DNA from: an uncultured Rubrobacteraceae bacterium
Lineage (GTDB): Bacteria > Actinomycetota > Rubrobacteria > Rubrobacterales > Rubrobacteraceae
DNA length: 64,000 nt
Reading direction: 5' to 3'
Assembly: GCA_902806085.1 (NCBI GenBank)
Contig: CADCVH010000073.1
Span: 1-64,000 of the forward strand
Shown: positions 1 through 8,030 of the stretch, in pieces
Layout of the letters: every line of letters begins with the position of its first letter
How positions within the stretch are numbered: the stretch's first letter is position 1
The notes under the pieces: model-generated
What the model was told of the DNA's origin: nothing
Database searches by the model: none
The model's input: the letters and a program-made list of their open reading frames with translations, nothing else
Made by a program: the position numbers and the translations under genes

Positions 1-959
1 CGGGCGCTGCCGAGCTGGTTGAGCTGGGTGTTCTCGAGCTTGAGGCCGAGCTCCTCGGTGATGACCTCGCCGCCGGTGAGGATCGCGATGTCCTCGAGCA
101 TCCTCTTGCGCCGGTCGCCGAAGCCGGGGGCCTTGACCGTCGCGGCGTTGAACGTCCCGCGCAGCTTGTTGACGATCAGGGTGGCCAGAGCCTCGCCCTC
201 GACGTCCTCGGAGACTATGAGGAGCGGGCGGTTGGACTGCATGACCTGGTTGAGGATCGGGAGCACGTCCTGGACATTGCCGATTTTCTGGTTGGCGATC
301 AGGACGAGCGGCTCGTCGAGGACGGCCTCCATGCGCTCCTGGTCGGTCACGAAGTACGGGGAGAGGTAGCCCTTGTCGAACTGCATCCCCTCGGTGAACT
401 CGAGGTCCATCCCGAAGGTCTGGCCCTCCTCGACGTTGACGACGCCGTCCTTGCCGACCTTATCGATGGCGTCGGCTATGACGTTGCCGATCTCGTCAGA
501 ACGGGCGGAAATAGCGCCGACCCGCGAGATCTCGTCCCGGCCGCTGATCTCCTGAGACTGGTTCTTGACGGCCTCAACAGCCGCGGCAACGGCCTTGTCG
601 ATGCCGGCCCGCAGGATCACCGGGTTCGCGCCGGCGGCCACGTTCTTGAGGCCCTCGCGTACGATGGTCTGCGCGAGCACCGTGGCCGTGGTCGTCCCGT
701 CGCCGGCTACGTCGTTGGTCTTGGTGGCGACTTCCTTGACGAGCTGGGCGCCCTGGTTCTCGAAGATGTCCTCGAGCTCGATCTCCCGGGCAATGGTTAC
801 GCCGTCGTTGGTGATCGTCGGCGAGCCGAACTTCTTGTCGAGCACCACGTACTGGCCCTTGGGACCGAGCGTGATCTTGACCGCCTCGGCGAGCTTGTTG
901 ACCCCCGCCTCGAGCGCCCGACGCGCCTCGGTATTGAACCTTAGCTCTTTGTGCGCCAC
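1..959 (-). CDS. groEL: Chaperonin GroEL, N-terminal part (cut by window edge)
   Basis: This encodes the ATP-dependent Hsp60 chaperonin subunit that folds proteins in the cytoplasm. About 319 codons of the usual ~540 are present and the C-terminus lies beyond base 1. The start is GTG at 959, six bases after a strong GGAGG. It is missed by the ORF track because the frame runs off the window. Residues read [18 protein letters not shown], with LGPKG near 31-35 and the ATP-binding DGTTT at 87-91, the same numbering as E. coli GroEL. No groES lies directly upstream; the gene has its own promoter and CIRCE site. Confidence 0.97.
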   Translation of the reverse strand, partial: MAHKELRFNTEARRALEAGVNKLAEAVKITLGPKGQYVVLDKKFGSPTITNDGVTIAREIELEDIFENQGAQLVKEVATKTNDVAGDGTTTATVLAQTIVREGLKNVAAGANPVILRAGIDKAVAAAVEAVKNQSQEISGRDEISRVGAISARSDEIGNVIADAIDKVGKDGVVNVEEGQTFGMDLEFTEGMQFDKGYLSPYFVTDQERMEAVLDEPLVLIANQKIGNVQDVLPILNQVMQSNRPLLIVSEDVEGEALATLIVNKLRGTFNAATVKAPGFGDRRKRMLEDIAILTGGEVITEELGLKLENTQLNQLGSA

Positions 960-1007
960 TGCCTACCTCCTCTGCTAGACTACGCAACACGCGATTTCTT
1001 CACGCGT

Positions 1008-1034
1008 TTGGCACTCTTATCCTCCGAGTGCCAG
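1008..1034 (-). promoter_or_regulatory. CIRCE operator (HrcA binding site) of groEL
   Basis: The sequence TTGGCACTC-N9-GAGTGCCAG is an inverted repeat that matches the CIRCE consensus TTAGCACTC-N9-GAGTGCTAA at 7 of 9 positions per arm with the exact 9-base spacer. It starts 7 bases downstream of the groEL -10 box, so it covers the likely transcription start. HrcA repression of groEL is the inference; hrcA itself is not in the window. Confidence 0.93.
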
Positions 1035-1041
1035 CGGCGAA

Positions 1042-1070
1042 AGTATATTCCTGGCCGGGGTACAATTCAA
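1042..1070 (-). promoter_or_regulatory. groEL sigma-A-type promoter
   Basis: On the minus strand, TTGAAT and TATACT are separated by exactly 17 bases. The -10 box occupies 1042-1047 and the -35 box 1065-1070. The predicted start falls inside the CIRCE site, which is the usual arrangement for HrcA repression. Confidence 0.88.
1061..1066 (+). promoter_or_regulatory. -10 box of leaderless zinc-ribbon gene
   Basis: TACAAT ends 7 bases before the GTG at 1074, so transcription would begin at or next to the start codon. It overlaps the groEL -35 region on the opposite strand, so the two genes are divergently transcribed from one compact control region. No convincing -35 box is visible. Confidence 0.55.
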
Positions 1071-1073
1071 TCC

Positions 1074-1319
1074 GTGGGCGTCTTCCGTACAGACAAGATA
1101 CCGGGCCTGAGCAGGATCCCGAAAGAGCTCGGCCGCGAGCAACGCGCCTGCGACCGTTGCGGCACCCGAACCCAGCACATCCTCTACCAGGTCCCCAAGA
1201 AGCTGGTCTTCGTCTACCTCAAGGACCACCCGAACAGCCTGCACGCGACCTGCGTGGGGTGCGCCACCAGCACGGTCCTCACCGGCGAGGAGCGCGAGAG
1301 GGTTCTCGGAGCACACTAA
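1074..1319 (+). CDS. Small zinc-ribbon protein
   Basis: This is an 81-residue protein of unknown role with two CxxC pairs (C26/C29 in CDRC, C60/C63 in CVGC), which look like a treble-clef or zinc-ribbon site. There is no signal peptide or membrane segment, so it should be cytoplasmic. I chose GTG 1074 because the longer ORF from 951 reads through the groEL control region. There is no Shine-Dalgarno sequence and a TACAAT box sits 7 bases upstream, so a leaderless message is likely. It is divergent from groEL. The function is not recognisable from sequence. Confidence 0.75.
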   Translation: MGVFRTDKIPGLSRIPKELGREQRACDRCGTRTQHILYQVPKKLVFVYLKDHPNSLHATCVGCATSTVLTGEERERVLGAH

Positions 1320-1517
1320 ACCGCGAGCCTCTAACTCCCGGCGGTCGGCTACCGGCGAAGATCCCGGAACTCGGGACGAAAGTCGCGCGCGGCCTTGCTA
1401 GCAGGCTTCGCTTCGCGCCGGTCTCGGATCGGTCCCGCGCCGGCGGAACGCGGCGTCCGGGCGGTGGAGAGGCCCCGGTGTCTTCCCTGCGGGGTGTAAC
1501 GAGTGCGCGGAAGTCAT
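1320..1517. other. Intergenic region, nothing recognised
   Basis: This is a very GC-rich stretch between the 3' ends of two convergent genes. I see no tRNA, long hairpin with T-tract or plausible small ORF in it. Confidence 0.5.
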
Positions 1518-3029
1518 CTATCCGGTTTTGGAGGGCCGGGCGGTTCTTTCCGGAGGCTTGCTGGGCGTCGGTTCGCCCGTTTGGGCCTCGCTTCCGCCGG
1601 TTGGGGGGCCAGGCGCGGTTGCCGCGGCACCGTCGTATTGATCTTCCGCCGGTTCCAGCGGGCTGGGTTTGGAGGTGTTCCGGCCGGGGGCCGGCCGTTC
1701 CGGTTTTTCGGTGTCGGTTGCGACAGGGGGCTTCGGGGGTTCGGCGGGCTTGGGGGGGTTAGCGGGCTGCGGCCGGTTCGAGTTCTGGGGTTTGGCCGGG
1801 GTATTGGAGGGGTCCGCCTGGGGCTGTTCCTCGGGGCGGTCCGGCTTCTTTGCGGGCGGGTCCTGCTTGCGGGCCCGCCTTTCGACGGCGGGGTCCGGCT
1901 TCGGGTTCTCTTTGCGGGCGTCGCTTTGGGCGGGGCTCGGTTTGGGGTCGTTCGAGCCGGTGTCGAGGTCGGGGCTGATGCCCGGGTTGGCTGGTCCCTC
2001 GTCGGGGCCGGAGGGGATCGGCGGGGCGGGTCTTTGGGCCTCGCAGAAGCGGGCTTCGGAGTCGCCGGTGACGGCGCCGCCGTTCGCCTTGATCCACTCC
2101 AGGAGCGGGTAGGGGTTCATGGCGCCGGAGTCGGCTTGCTCCCTGGCGCCGCCCACGTCGTACCAGCCGAGGTGCAGGTGCGGCGGGAAGAGGCCGCGCG
2201 TGGCCGGCGGGCCCTGGCCGGTGTCCCCGGCGTAGCCGACCACCTGCCCGGCCTGGACCCTGGAGCCGATGGGCAACGCGCTCTCCTTCTCCAGGTGCGC
2301 GTAGTAGAAAAGGTCGCCCTGTTTTATGGGGCCTATCGAGTAGTCGGCCCGGACCATCACCGTGTAGCCGCCCAGGGTGTTCCACCCGTCGGCGTCGGAC
2401 CCGGCGACAGGGACCACGGTGCCGTCGGTGATGGCGTACTCGGGGACGCCGGACGGGGTCATGAGGTCCGTCCCTTCGTGCCCGCCCTGCGTGCGCGGCG
2501 CCCCCCAGGTGTCTTCGTAAGAGTAGTAGAAGCGCTTCTCCAGGGGGAACACGACCCTGCCGCCCTCAGGCGCGTCTTCGAGGTTCCCGCACACCGGCCC
2601 GGCGGCCGGCGCGGCGCCCGGATCCGGAGGACGGTAGAAGACCGGCGGCGCGGCCTCGGGGGCCTTCGGCCCTCCGTCCACCGGTACTTCGTCCACCGGT
2701 ACTTCGTCCACCGGTACTTCTTGCGCGCGCACGGCGTCGTGTCTTTCCGCCTCGGCGGGGACCGGGGGGAGGCGGGGCTCGGCGATGTTCGGGCCGACGT
2801 CCGGCCGCCCCGTGCTGCCCCGGATGTCTTCTAGGGAGGAGATCACGTCCTCCGTAAAACGCGTGACCTGCGGGGTTTCGCGCTTGCCGGCTGGAGGTTT
2901 CGGGGCTTCGGGCTCCCGCGCGGTCAGGGAGCTGGCCTCCGCGTTCGGGCCGCCCACCCGCGCGAGGGACACCAGGATCGTCAGGACGAAGAGCAGGTAG
3001 GCGAGCCTCATCCAGCCGAACCGCGGCAC
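1518..3029 (-). CDS. Exported M23 family peptidase with proline-rich tail
   Basis: This is a probable cell-wall endopeptidase of the LytM/M23 zinc family acting outside the membrane. An N-terminal hydrophobic segment (about residues 9-23) is a signal peptide or anchor. The peptidase domain (about 145-295) has the zinc ligands H184 and D188 in GGHEGTD, H245 in YYAHL and H286 in PHLHLGW. The last ~190 residues are rich in Pro, Lys, Glu and Asp and are probably disordered or wall-associated. Residues 105-117 are a VPVDE pentapeptide repeat. GTG 3029 has a GAAGGGGG upstream; ATG 3011 (MRLAYLL) is an alternative start. Confidence 0.88.
   Translation of the reverse strand: MPRFGWMRLAYLLFVLTILVSLARVGGPNAEASSLTAREPEAPKPPAGKRETPQVTRFTEDVISSLEDIRGSTGRPDVGPNIAEPRLPPVPAEAERHDAVRAQEVPVDEVPVDEVPVDGGPKAPEAAPPVFYRPPDPGAAPAAGPVCGNLEDAPEGGRVVFPLEKRFYYSYEDTWGAPRTQGGHEGTDLMTPSGVPEYAITDGTVVPVAGSDADGWNTLGGYTVMVRADYSIGPIKQGDLFYYAHLEKESALPIGSRVQAGQVVGYAGDTGQGPPATRGLFPPHLHLGWYDVGGAREQADSGAMNPYPLLEWIKANGGAVTGDSEARFCEAQRPAPPIPSGPDEGPANPGISPDLDTGSNDPKPSPAQSDARKENPKPDPAVERRARKQDPPAKKPDRPEEQPQADPSNTPAKPQNSNRPQPANPPKPAEPPKPPVATDTEKPERPAPGRNTSKPSPLEPAEDQYDGAAATAPGPPTGGSEAQTGEPTPSKPPERTARPSKTG
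2676..2720 (-). repeat. 15-bp tandem repeat, three copies, inside the M23 gene
   Basis: Three perfect copies of GTCCACCGGTACTTC encode VPVDE repeats in the linker ahead of the M23 domain. Perfect nucleotide identity suggests recent slippage expansion, so copy number may vary between strains. Confidence 0.95.
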
Positions 3030-3122
3030 CCGTCACCCCCTTCCCGGCGATCCTCCAACAGACGCGCCCACTCTCACAGATCGGCCAACGGCCGTCAAGG
3101 GTTCGAGCCCCGGGCCGACGCC

Positions 3123-4109
3123 CTACACGCTGCGGGCGTTGAGCGCCAGGTAGTCCGGGAAGGGAACGGCCGGCGAGAGCGGGACGGCCGCCCCGATCAT
3201 GGCCGCGTTATCGGTACACAGCCCGGGGGGCGGGATGACGAGGCGAAGCCCGCGAAGGCCGCACTCCTCTTCCAGGGTGCGGCGCAGGAGCCCGTTGGCG
3301 GCCACACCCCCGGCGACCACGACCGCCGGGGCGTCGTGCGCCTCGGCGGCGCGCAGGAGCTTGCGGGAAAGGGCCTCGACCACGGCCGCCTCGTAGCCGG
3401 CGGCCAGGTGCGGCAGCTCTTCGCGCGCCCCGGCTTCGTCCAGCGCTTTCAGCTTGTAGAGCAGGCTCGTCTTCAGGCCGGAGAAGCTGAAGTCCAGGTT
3501 GTTCTTGTCCCTGAGGCCGACGGGGAAGTCGTACCGGGCCGGGTCCCCATTCTGGGCGGCGCGCGAGATCTCCGGTCCTCCGGGGAAGCCGAGCCCTAGC
3601 ATCCGGGCGCCCTTGTCCAGGGCCTCGCCCGCCGCGTCGTCCAGCGTCTCACCGAGCAGGCGCATGCCGTCGGTACCTACCCAATAGAGGGCGGTGTGAC
3701 CGCCCGAGGCGATCAGGGCGACGAAGGGCGGTTCCAGGTCCGGCCGGGCGAGGTAGGCCGCGGCGACGTGACCCTCCAGGTGGTCAACCGGGACGAGCGG
3801 CAGCCGGCGGGCGTAGGCCAGGCCCTTCGCGGCCGAGACGCCGACGAGGAGCGCCCCGATAAGGCCCGGCCTCACCGTCACCGCCACGCTCGTGACGTCG
3901 TCGAGGTCCACGTCCGCGTCGGCCAAAGCCCTTTCGACCACGCCGTCCAGGCGTTCGAGGTGGGCGCGGGAGGCCACCTCGGGGACGACGCCGCCGTAGC
4001 GGGCGTGCTCGGTCTGGGTGTGGACGACGTTCGAGAGGGCCCTCCGGCCGTCGGGTGCTAGGACCGCGGCGCAGGTGTCGTCGCAGGAGGTCTCTATGGC
4101 GAGGATCAT
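3123..4109 (-). CDS. tsaD: tRNA N6-threonylcarbamoyladenosine transferase TsaD
   Basis: This is the catalytic subunit that transfers threonylcarbamoyl from TC-AMP to A37 of ANN-decoding tRNAs, working with TsaB and TsaE. It has 328 residues, the family's usual size, and starts MILAIETSCDDT. H110 and H114 (DHLEGH) are the metal-binding pair, and TDNAAMIG near the C-terminus completes the ASKHA fold. ATG 4109 lies 7 bases after a TATAAC box with no Shine-Dalgarno, suggesting a leaderless transcript. Its partners tsaB and tsaE lie nearby on the same strand, separated by one plus-strand gene. Confidence 0.97.
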   Translation of the reverse strand: MILAIETSCDDTCAAVLAPDGRRALSNVVHTQTEHARYGGVVPEVASRAHLERLDGVVERALADADVDLDDVTSVAVTVRPGLIGALLVGVSAAKGLAYARRLPLVPVDHLEGHVAAAYLARPDLEPPFVALIASGGHTALYWVGTDGMRLLGETLDDAAGEALDKGARMLGLGFPGGPEISRAAQNGDPARYDFPVGLRDKNNLDFSFSGLKTSLLYKLKALDEAGAREELPHLAAGYEAAVVEALSRKLLRAAEAHDAPAVVVAGGVAANGLLRRTLEEECGLRGLRLVIPPPGLCTDNAAMIGAAVPLSPAVPFPDYLALNARSV

Positions 4110-4116
4110 GCCAGGG

Positions 4117-4122
4117 GTTATA
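4117..4122 (-). promoter_or_regulatory. -10 box of tsaD (leaderless)
   Basis: TATAAC on the minus strand is followed by 7 bases and then the tsaD ATG, which places the start of transcription at the start codon. Confidence 0.55.
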
Positions 4123-4391
4123 GCACCCGACGGCCGGCCGCCGCCGCGGCCTCTACGCGGCCGGATCTACGGCCCCGTTCGCGAGAAATTTTGTTCCGCA
4201 ACAGAATCGATACACGAACGTCACCCGGCCTTAACGCGGCGGCCCGATAATGCGGAAGAACCTCCGGCGAAGCAGAGATCCCCCTCCGCTTGCACAACAC
4301 GCCGGGGGTTTCTCTCTGCCCGCGGCGGGGCGGTGGCTCCCGCGAACCCGGTGGTGTGAAGGCCGTTGCCGGGCCCGACGAACCGGGGCGC

Positions 4392-4397
4392 TATACT
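4392..4397 (+). promoter_or_regulatory. -10 box of the 4404 membrane protein gene (leaderless)
   Basis: TATACT lies 6 bases before ATG 4404. There is no Shine-Dalgarno sequence in the gap. Confidence 0.6.
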
Positions 4398-4403
4398 CCT
4401 TGC

Positions 4404-4676
4404 ATGCGGACCTACTCGCTCTTGTTTGCCCTGATCTCGCTGGTCATGCTGGTGATGTTCTCCATCTACGTGTTTCGTGGGCCGGTGGACCCCCTGATCG
4501 CAGCCGGCCTCTTCGCCTCTTTTCTCGCCTGCGCGGTCCCGGCCCTGCTCTTGCTGAAGCCTTTCGACCCGCCGGAGGAGTTGCGCCGCCGCGAGGAGGC
4601 CCGCCGGGAGCGGGTGGCCCGGCGCGGGTTTACCGACCGCCCCCGGAAGGACCCTCCGAAAGGTCGAGGGTCATGA
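4404..4676 (+). CDS. Small two-helix membrane protein
   Basis: This is a 90-residue protein starting MRTYSLLFALISLV, with two hydrophobic segments (about residues 5-22 and 31-51). A highly basic cytoplasmic tail rich in Arg and Pro follows. I prefer ATG 4404 to the longer ORF from 4290 because TATACT sits 6 bases upstream and the extra N-terminus has no protein character. The last 47 bases overlap the 3' end of rimI on the other strand. It resembles DUF4229-type small actinobacterial membrane proteins in layout, but I cannot assign a function. Confidence 0.72.
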   Translation: MRTYSLLFALISLVMLVMFSIYVFRGPVDPLIAAGLFASFLACAVPALLLLKPFDPPEELRRREEARRERVARRGFTDRPRKDPPKGRGS

Positions 4677-5100
4677 GCACCGCGTCCTCGTCCCCGTAGT
4701 AGCGGGGCCTGCGGCCGGTCTCCCGGAAGCCTAGCGACGCGTAGAGCCTGCGGGCCGTCCGGTTGGAGGGCCGGACCTCCAGGTGGACGAGGCGGGCGTC
4801 GGGGTAGGCGGCCAGGGTGGCCCAGATCAGGGCGCGGGCGTGGCCGCGGCGCCGGTGCTCGGGGAGGACGGCGATGGTCGTGATGTGCATCTCGTCGAGC
4901 ACGCTGCGGACGCCTATCTGCCCGATCACCTCGTCCCCCTGCTCGAGGGCGAGGTAGAGGCCGAACGGGCTCGTAAGCTCGTCGCGCCAGATCCTCTCGC
5001 CCCAAGGCTTGGGCAACGAGCGCCTGTCCACCTCCATGGCCGCCGGGAGGTCCGAAAGCGTCATCCGGCGCAGGAACGGCCCCGTCTCGGCCTCCCTCAC
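4630..5100 (-). CDS. rimI: Ribosomal-protein-alanine N-acetyltransferase RimI-like
   Basis: This is a GNAT-fold N-acetyltransferase of about 156 residues. It carries the acetyl-CoA loop motif EHRRRGHARALI and the C-terminal NRTARRLYASLGF segment typical of RimI. In many bacteria rimI sits between tsaB and tsaD, as here, and acetylates the N-terminal Ala of S18. I chose GTG 5100 because it overlaps the tsaB stop as GTGA; the track's GTG at 5112 is an alternative. It ends antiparallel to the small membrane gene at 4404-4676. Confidence 0.87.
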   Translation of the reverse strand: MREAETGPFLRRMTLSDLPAAMEVDRRSLPKPWGERIWRDELTSPFGLYLALEQGDEVIGQIGVRSVLDEMHITTIAVLPEHRRRGHARALIWATLAAYPDARLVHLEVRPSNRTARRLYASLGFRETGRRPRYYGDEDAVLMTLDLSEGPSGGGR

Positions 5101-5774
5101 GACCGCCCCCACGGGTTCAGGTCGCGGCGGACCTCGGCGTCCGGCTCGCGGACGTAGATGGGGACCAAGTCATCGGCGCCCACCGGGGAGAGGTCGGCCG
5201 AGATCACGTGCCCCACCGCCGAGACCCGGTGCAGCGGCGAGCCGTCCGGGGGGATAGGGCCAAGGCCTTCGAGCGCCCCCCTGTAGCGCACCGCGCCGTC
5301 ACCCACGACGAGCGGGTTTCCCTCCGTCGAGAGCCCTTCGGGCGCCATACAAGAGATGCCGGTCGTGGAACCGTCCGCCGAAAACCTCCGGGCGAAGACC
5401 TGCCCCCTCCTGGCGTCGATGACGGCGAGGACGTCCGCGCGGCACGAGAGCGCGGGGGCGGCGAGGGCGTCCAGGGTGGGGTTTTTGGCGAGGGCAGCAC
5501 CCGTGCCGAAGGCGAGGGCGCGGGCGGTGGCCGCCGCGATGCGGATGCCGGTGAAGGTGCCGGGGCCGACCCCGCAGAGCACGCGCCCGACGGAGGAGAG
5601 CTCCTCGCCCGCGAAGCCCAGGGCGGCGTGGACGGCGGGGAGCAGGGCTTCGGAGGCGCCGCCGGACGGGCCGCCGGAGGAGACGGAGATCTCGGCGAGG
5701 ACTTCCCGGTCCTCCATCCTGGCGACGGCGACCGTGGTGACGGGGGTGGAGGCGTCGAGCGCCAGGATCAGCAC
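5097..5774 (-). CDS. tsaB: t6A biosynthesis protein TsaB
   Basis: This is the ASKHA-fold partner that dimerises with TsaD for t6A37 synthesis in the cytoplasm. The 225-residue product starts VLILALDASTP and contains the diagnostic CGVGPGTFTGIRI. The longer ORF from 5885 extends into tsaE in another frame and is not credible. GTG 5774 overlaps the tsaE 3' end by a few bases, so it is translationally coupled in the udg-tsaE-tsaB-rimI unit. Confidence 0.93.
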   Translation of the reverse strand: MLILALDASTPVTTVAVARMEDREVLAEISVSSGGPSGGASEALLPAVHAALGFAGEELSSVGRVLCGVGPGTFTGIRIAAATARALAFGTGAALAKNPTLDALAAPALSCRADVLAVIDARRGQVFARRFSADGSTTGISCMAPEGLSTEGNPLVVGDGAVRYRGALEGLGPIPPDGSPLHRVSAVGHVISADLSPVGADDLVPIYVREPDAEVRRDLNPWGRS

Positions 5775-6211
5775 AGCCGCCCCGCGACGGGACCCGTGAT
5801 GGTTACGCGGCGGGTCTCCGGGCTCTCGTGGTCGAGGCGGACGACCGTCGGGTCCTTCAGGGCGTCGAGCGCGGGCTCGGCCCACTCTATGAACGTCACG
5901 GCGTCCGCCCCGAGGTAGTCGTCCACCTCCAGGACGTCCGGCGCCTCGATGCCCTCGAGCCGGTAGAGGTCCAGGTGGTTGACCGTCACCGGACGCCCGT
6001 CCAACTTCCCCTCGTAGCCGCGGGCGAACTGGTAGGTCGGGCTCGTGACCCGCCCCCCGACGCCCAGGGCGGGGGCGGCGGCCCGGACGAAGGTCGTCTT
6101 GCCGGCGCCGACGGGCCCGGAGAGGACTACCACGTCGCCGGGGACGAGCGCGCCGGCCACGCGGGCGGCAAGGTCCCCGAGGGCGGCCTCGTCGAGGACT
6201 CCGAGATCCAC
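5768..6211 (-). CDS. tsaE: tRNA t6A ATPase TsaE
   Basis: This is the P-loop ATPase that drives the TsaBD cycle. The product is 147 residues, with Walker A GPVGAGKTT and SPTYQFARGY after it. The downstream HLDLYRL and FIEWAE motifs are typical of the family. I chose GTG 6211, which has GGAGG 9 bases upstream and lies just after the udg stop; the ORF track's longer start runs into udg in another frame. Confidence 0.93.
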   Translation of the reverse strand: MDLGVLDEAALGDLAARVAGALVPGDVVVLSGPVGAGKTTFVRAAAPALGVGGRVTSPTYQFARGYEGKLDGRPVTVNHLDLYRLEGIEAPDVLEVDDYLGADAVTFIEWAEPALDALKDPTVVRLDHESPETRRVTITGPVAGRLC

Positions 6212-6228
6212 GGCGGGGCCTCCGGTAC

Positions 6229-6855
6229 CTACCAGAGCCCCGGCTGGAGAGGTTCGGGCTCCTCGGAGCGGGTGACGTTCAGGGTCTCGTAGGTGGAGGG
6301 GCGCTCGGCCGCGAGAAGCTCCGGCAGCCGGGAGAAGTCCGACAAGAGGAGCGCCCGGTCGGCCGGGGTGTAGAGCGCCCGCGAGAGGGAGAGCGTCGGG
6401 AAGACGTAGCGGCCGTCCAGGGGAATGGCCCGGCCCCGGATGCGGGCGGCGGACTCCTTTCTCCCGGTGAGCACCCGGCTCGCCAGGTCCCCCATCGCCA
6501 CGACCACGAGCGGGTCCACGGCGGCGAGCTGGGAGAGGAGGTAGGGCCGGCAGGAGCTTATCTCCGCCGGCTTCGGCGGCCTCGGGGGCGACCCCGGCGG
6601 GCGGCATTTGACCAGCGTGGTCAGGTAGGCCCCATCCCGACCGACCCCCACAGAGTCGAGCAGCCGGTCGAGGAGCATCCCCGAGGCGCCCATAAAAGGC
6701 TTGCCCTGCGCGTCCTCGTTAAAGCCGGGCGCCTCGCCGACGACGAAGAGGCCAGCGTTTAACGGCCCCTCGCCGAAGACGACCCGCGTCCTGGACTGGC
6801 TCAGGCCGCACTTCGTGCAACCCAGCGCCTCCTTCTGGGCCTCCGCGAACTCCAA
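6229..6855 (-). CDS. Family 4-like uracil-DNA glycosylase with altered second motif
   Basis: This 208-residue enzyme should excise uracil from DNA in base excision repair. Family-4 features are clear: the Fe-S cysteines C13/C16 (CTKC), C84 (KCRPPG) and C102, and motif 1 GEAPGFNED at 40-48. At the position where family-4 enzymes have a His-Pro motif (such as HPAA), this protein reads PTLSLSRAL (153-161), so the usual catalytic His is absent. It may be a weak or re-specialised glycosylase. The start is TTG 6855, three bases after the PspC-gene stop. It heads the tsaE-tsaB-rimI unit. Confidence 0.82.
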   Translation of the reverse strand: MEFAEAQKEALGCTKCGLSQSRTRVVFGEGPLNAGLFVVGEAPGFNEDAQGKPFMGASGMLLDRLLDSVGVGRDGAYLTTLVKCRPPGSPPRPPKPAEISSCRPYLLSQLAAVDPLVVVAMGDLASRVLTGRKESAARIRGRAIPLDGRYVFPTLSLSRALYTPADRALLLSDFSRLPELLAAERPSTYETLNVTRSEEPEPLQPGLW

Positions 6856-6858
6856 GCC

Positions 6859-7059
6859 CTAGAACTCGTCGCTCTCCGGCAAGACGGCGCCAAGGATGAT
6901 GTAGACGACGAGCACCGGGATGAGGCTGAAGCCCGGGATCGCGATCGCGAGCACGGCCGTCACCAGCCGCACGACGTTCGGGTTCCACCCCTGGGCGCGG
7001 GCCAGCCCGCCGCACACGCCGAGCAACCAGCGGTCCCTCTTTGCCCTTTGGAAACGCAA
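6859..7059 (-). CDS. PspC domain membrane protein
   Basis: This 66-residue protein is essentially one PspC domain. It has an RDRWLLGVCGGLA signature followed by two hydrophobic segments (about 27-41 and 44-60) and ends PESDEF. PspC-type proteins sit in the inner membrane and take part in envelope-stress sensing; here there are no other psp genes nearby. The start is TTG 7059, with GGGAGGT about 8 bases upstream. It is followed directly by udg. Confidence 0.85.
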   Translation of the reverse strand: MRFQRAKRDRWLLGVCGGLARAQGWNPNVVRLVTAVLAIAIPGFSLIPVLVVYIILGAVLPESDEF

Positions 7060-7129
7060 TACGATTACCTCCCCCGGCCCCCGCGGGGCCGCCTTCGTGT
7101 GCCCGAATTTTACAGCACGCCGCCGTTGG

Positions 7130-7230
7130 CGGCTGTCGGCGCGCCGGCTTCGCCACCCTTTCGGCGCGCTCCGGCTACGCCTCCGCTTTCGGCACGGCGC
7201 CCCGCGCCTCTCGGGACCCGGACTCCGGCG
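7130..7230. repeat. Dispersed intergenic repeat, copy 1
   Basis: The stretch containing CCGGCTACGCCTCCGCTTTCGGC recurs in part at about 35157-35240 and 49521-49556, each time just beyond a stop codon. It consists of short alternations of GCC(G)GCTTCGCC and CTTTCGGC-like units. No ORF or T-tract terminator is apparent. Confidence 0.5.
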
Positions 7231-7242
7231 GCTTTCAGCCCG

Positions 7243-8028
7243 TCAGGCCTTGCTCTGTTGCAGCAGGGATCTGGCGTGGGTTAGCGCCGCCTTGTTTGCG
7301 GACTTGGGGTGCAGGCCGCGGGCCGTCAGGAGGCGGGCGTGGCTTGCGGTGTGGCCGACGTCCGCGGGGGAGCCGGAGGGGAGGCTTGCGGCGAGCGCCC
7401 CGTAGTCGGGTTCGGGGTACGGGCCGAGTCGGCGGCTGGTTTGCAGGAAGCCGGCGCAGAGGTTTTCGTGGCGCTCGACGTGTTCGGGCTTGAGGCTCGG
7501 GCCCTGGGCGGCGAGGCGGTCGGCGAGGCTCAGGACGGCGAGCTCTTCGCCGAAAGGGCCGGCGGCGTTGGCCAGGCGTTCGGGGGGGTGGTCGGTGCGT
7601 TCGTTTTGCATGAAGCCGATCTTGAGGTGCAGGGCGGTGAGGGTCGCCGCGAGGTCCGTCTCCTTTGCGGGGAGGTTCAGGCGCCGGCACACCCGCCGGA
7701 CGAGGGCCGCGCCCAAGGAGTCGTGGGCGACGAAGAGGACGCGGCCTTCGAGCTCGCCCCTGGTTACGGGCTTGGCCACGTCGTGCAGCAGGGCGGCCAG
7801 GCGCAGGCCGTCCACCCGGTCATCCGGTACGCGGGCGCCGAGGCGGCCCCCGGCGAGCTCGCGCTCTACGCGCCGGATCACCTCCAGGACGTGGTCGAGG
7901 GTGTCCAGGTGGTGGTAGGGGCTGCCCTCGAGGCCGCGGGCCAGGGAGAGTTCGGGGACCCGGTCCAGAAGCTCGGTGGGGTCCGCCGGGGGTTCGAGCG
8001 CGTAGAAGAGGGCCTCTCGGGTGCGCAA
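7243..8028 (-). CDS. HD domain phosphohydrolase-like protein
   Basis: This 261-residue cytoplasmic protein has an HD-superfamily metal site: H39/H40 and H46 in YHHLDTLDHV, and H82-D83 in LLHDVAKP. The layout resembles the HD region of tRNA nucleotidyltransferases and related phosphohydrolases, but no nucleotidyltransferase domain is present. The substrate cannot be predicted. It starts with TTG 8028, two bases after the previous gene's stop, so it is probably cotranscribed with it and alr. Its C-terminus ends in a helical Gln/Ser segment. Confidence 0.8.
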   Translation of the reverse strand: MRTREALFYALEPPADPTELLDRVPELSLARGLEGSPYHHLDTLDHVLEVIRRVERELAGGRLGARVPDDRVDGLRLAALLHDVAKPVTRGELEGRVLFVAHDSLGAALVRRVCRRLNLPAKETDLAATLTALHLKIGFMQNERTDHPPERLANAAGPFGEELAVLSLADRLAAQGPSLKPEHVERHENLCAGFLQTSRRLGPYPEPDYGALAASLPSGSPADVGHTASHARLLTARGLHPKSANKAALTHARSLLQQSKA

Positions 8029-8030
8029 CG

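Noticed and set aside
1503-2834. 443-codon plus-strand ORF over the M23 peptidase gene
   Set aside because: Low-complexity Gly/Arg/Val product produced by the Pro-rich coding strand opposite it; no ribosome site.
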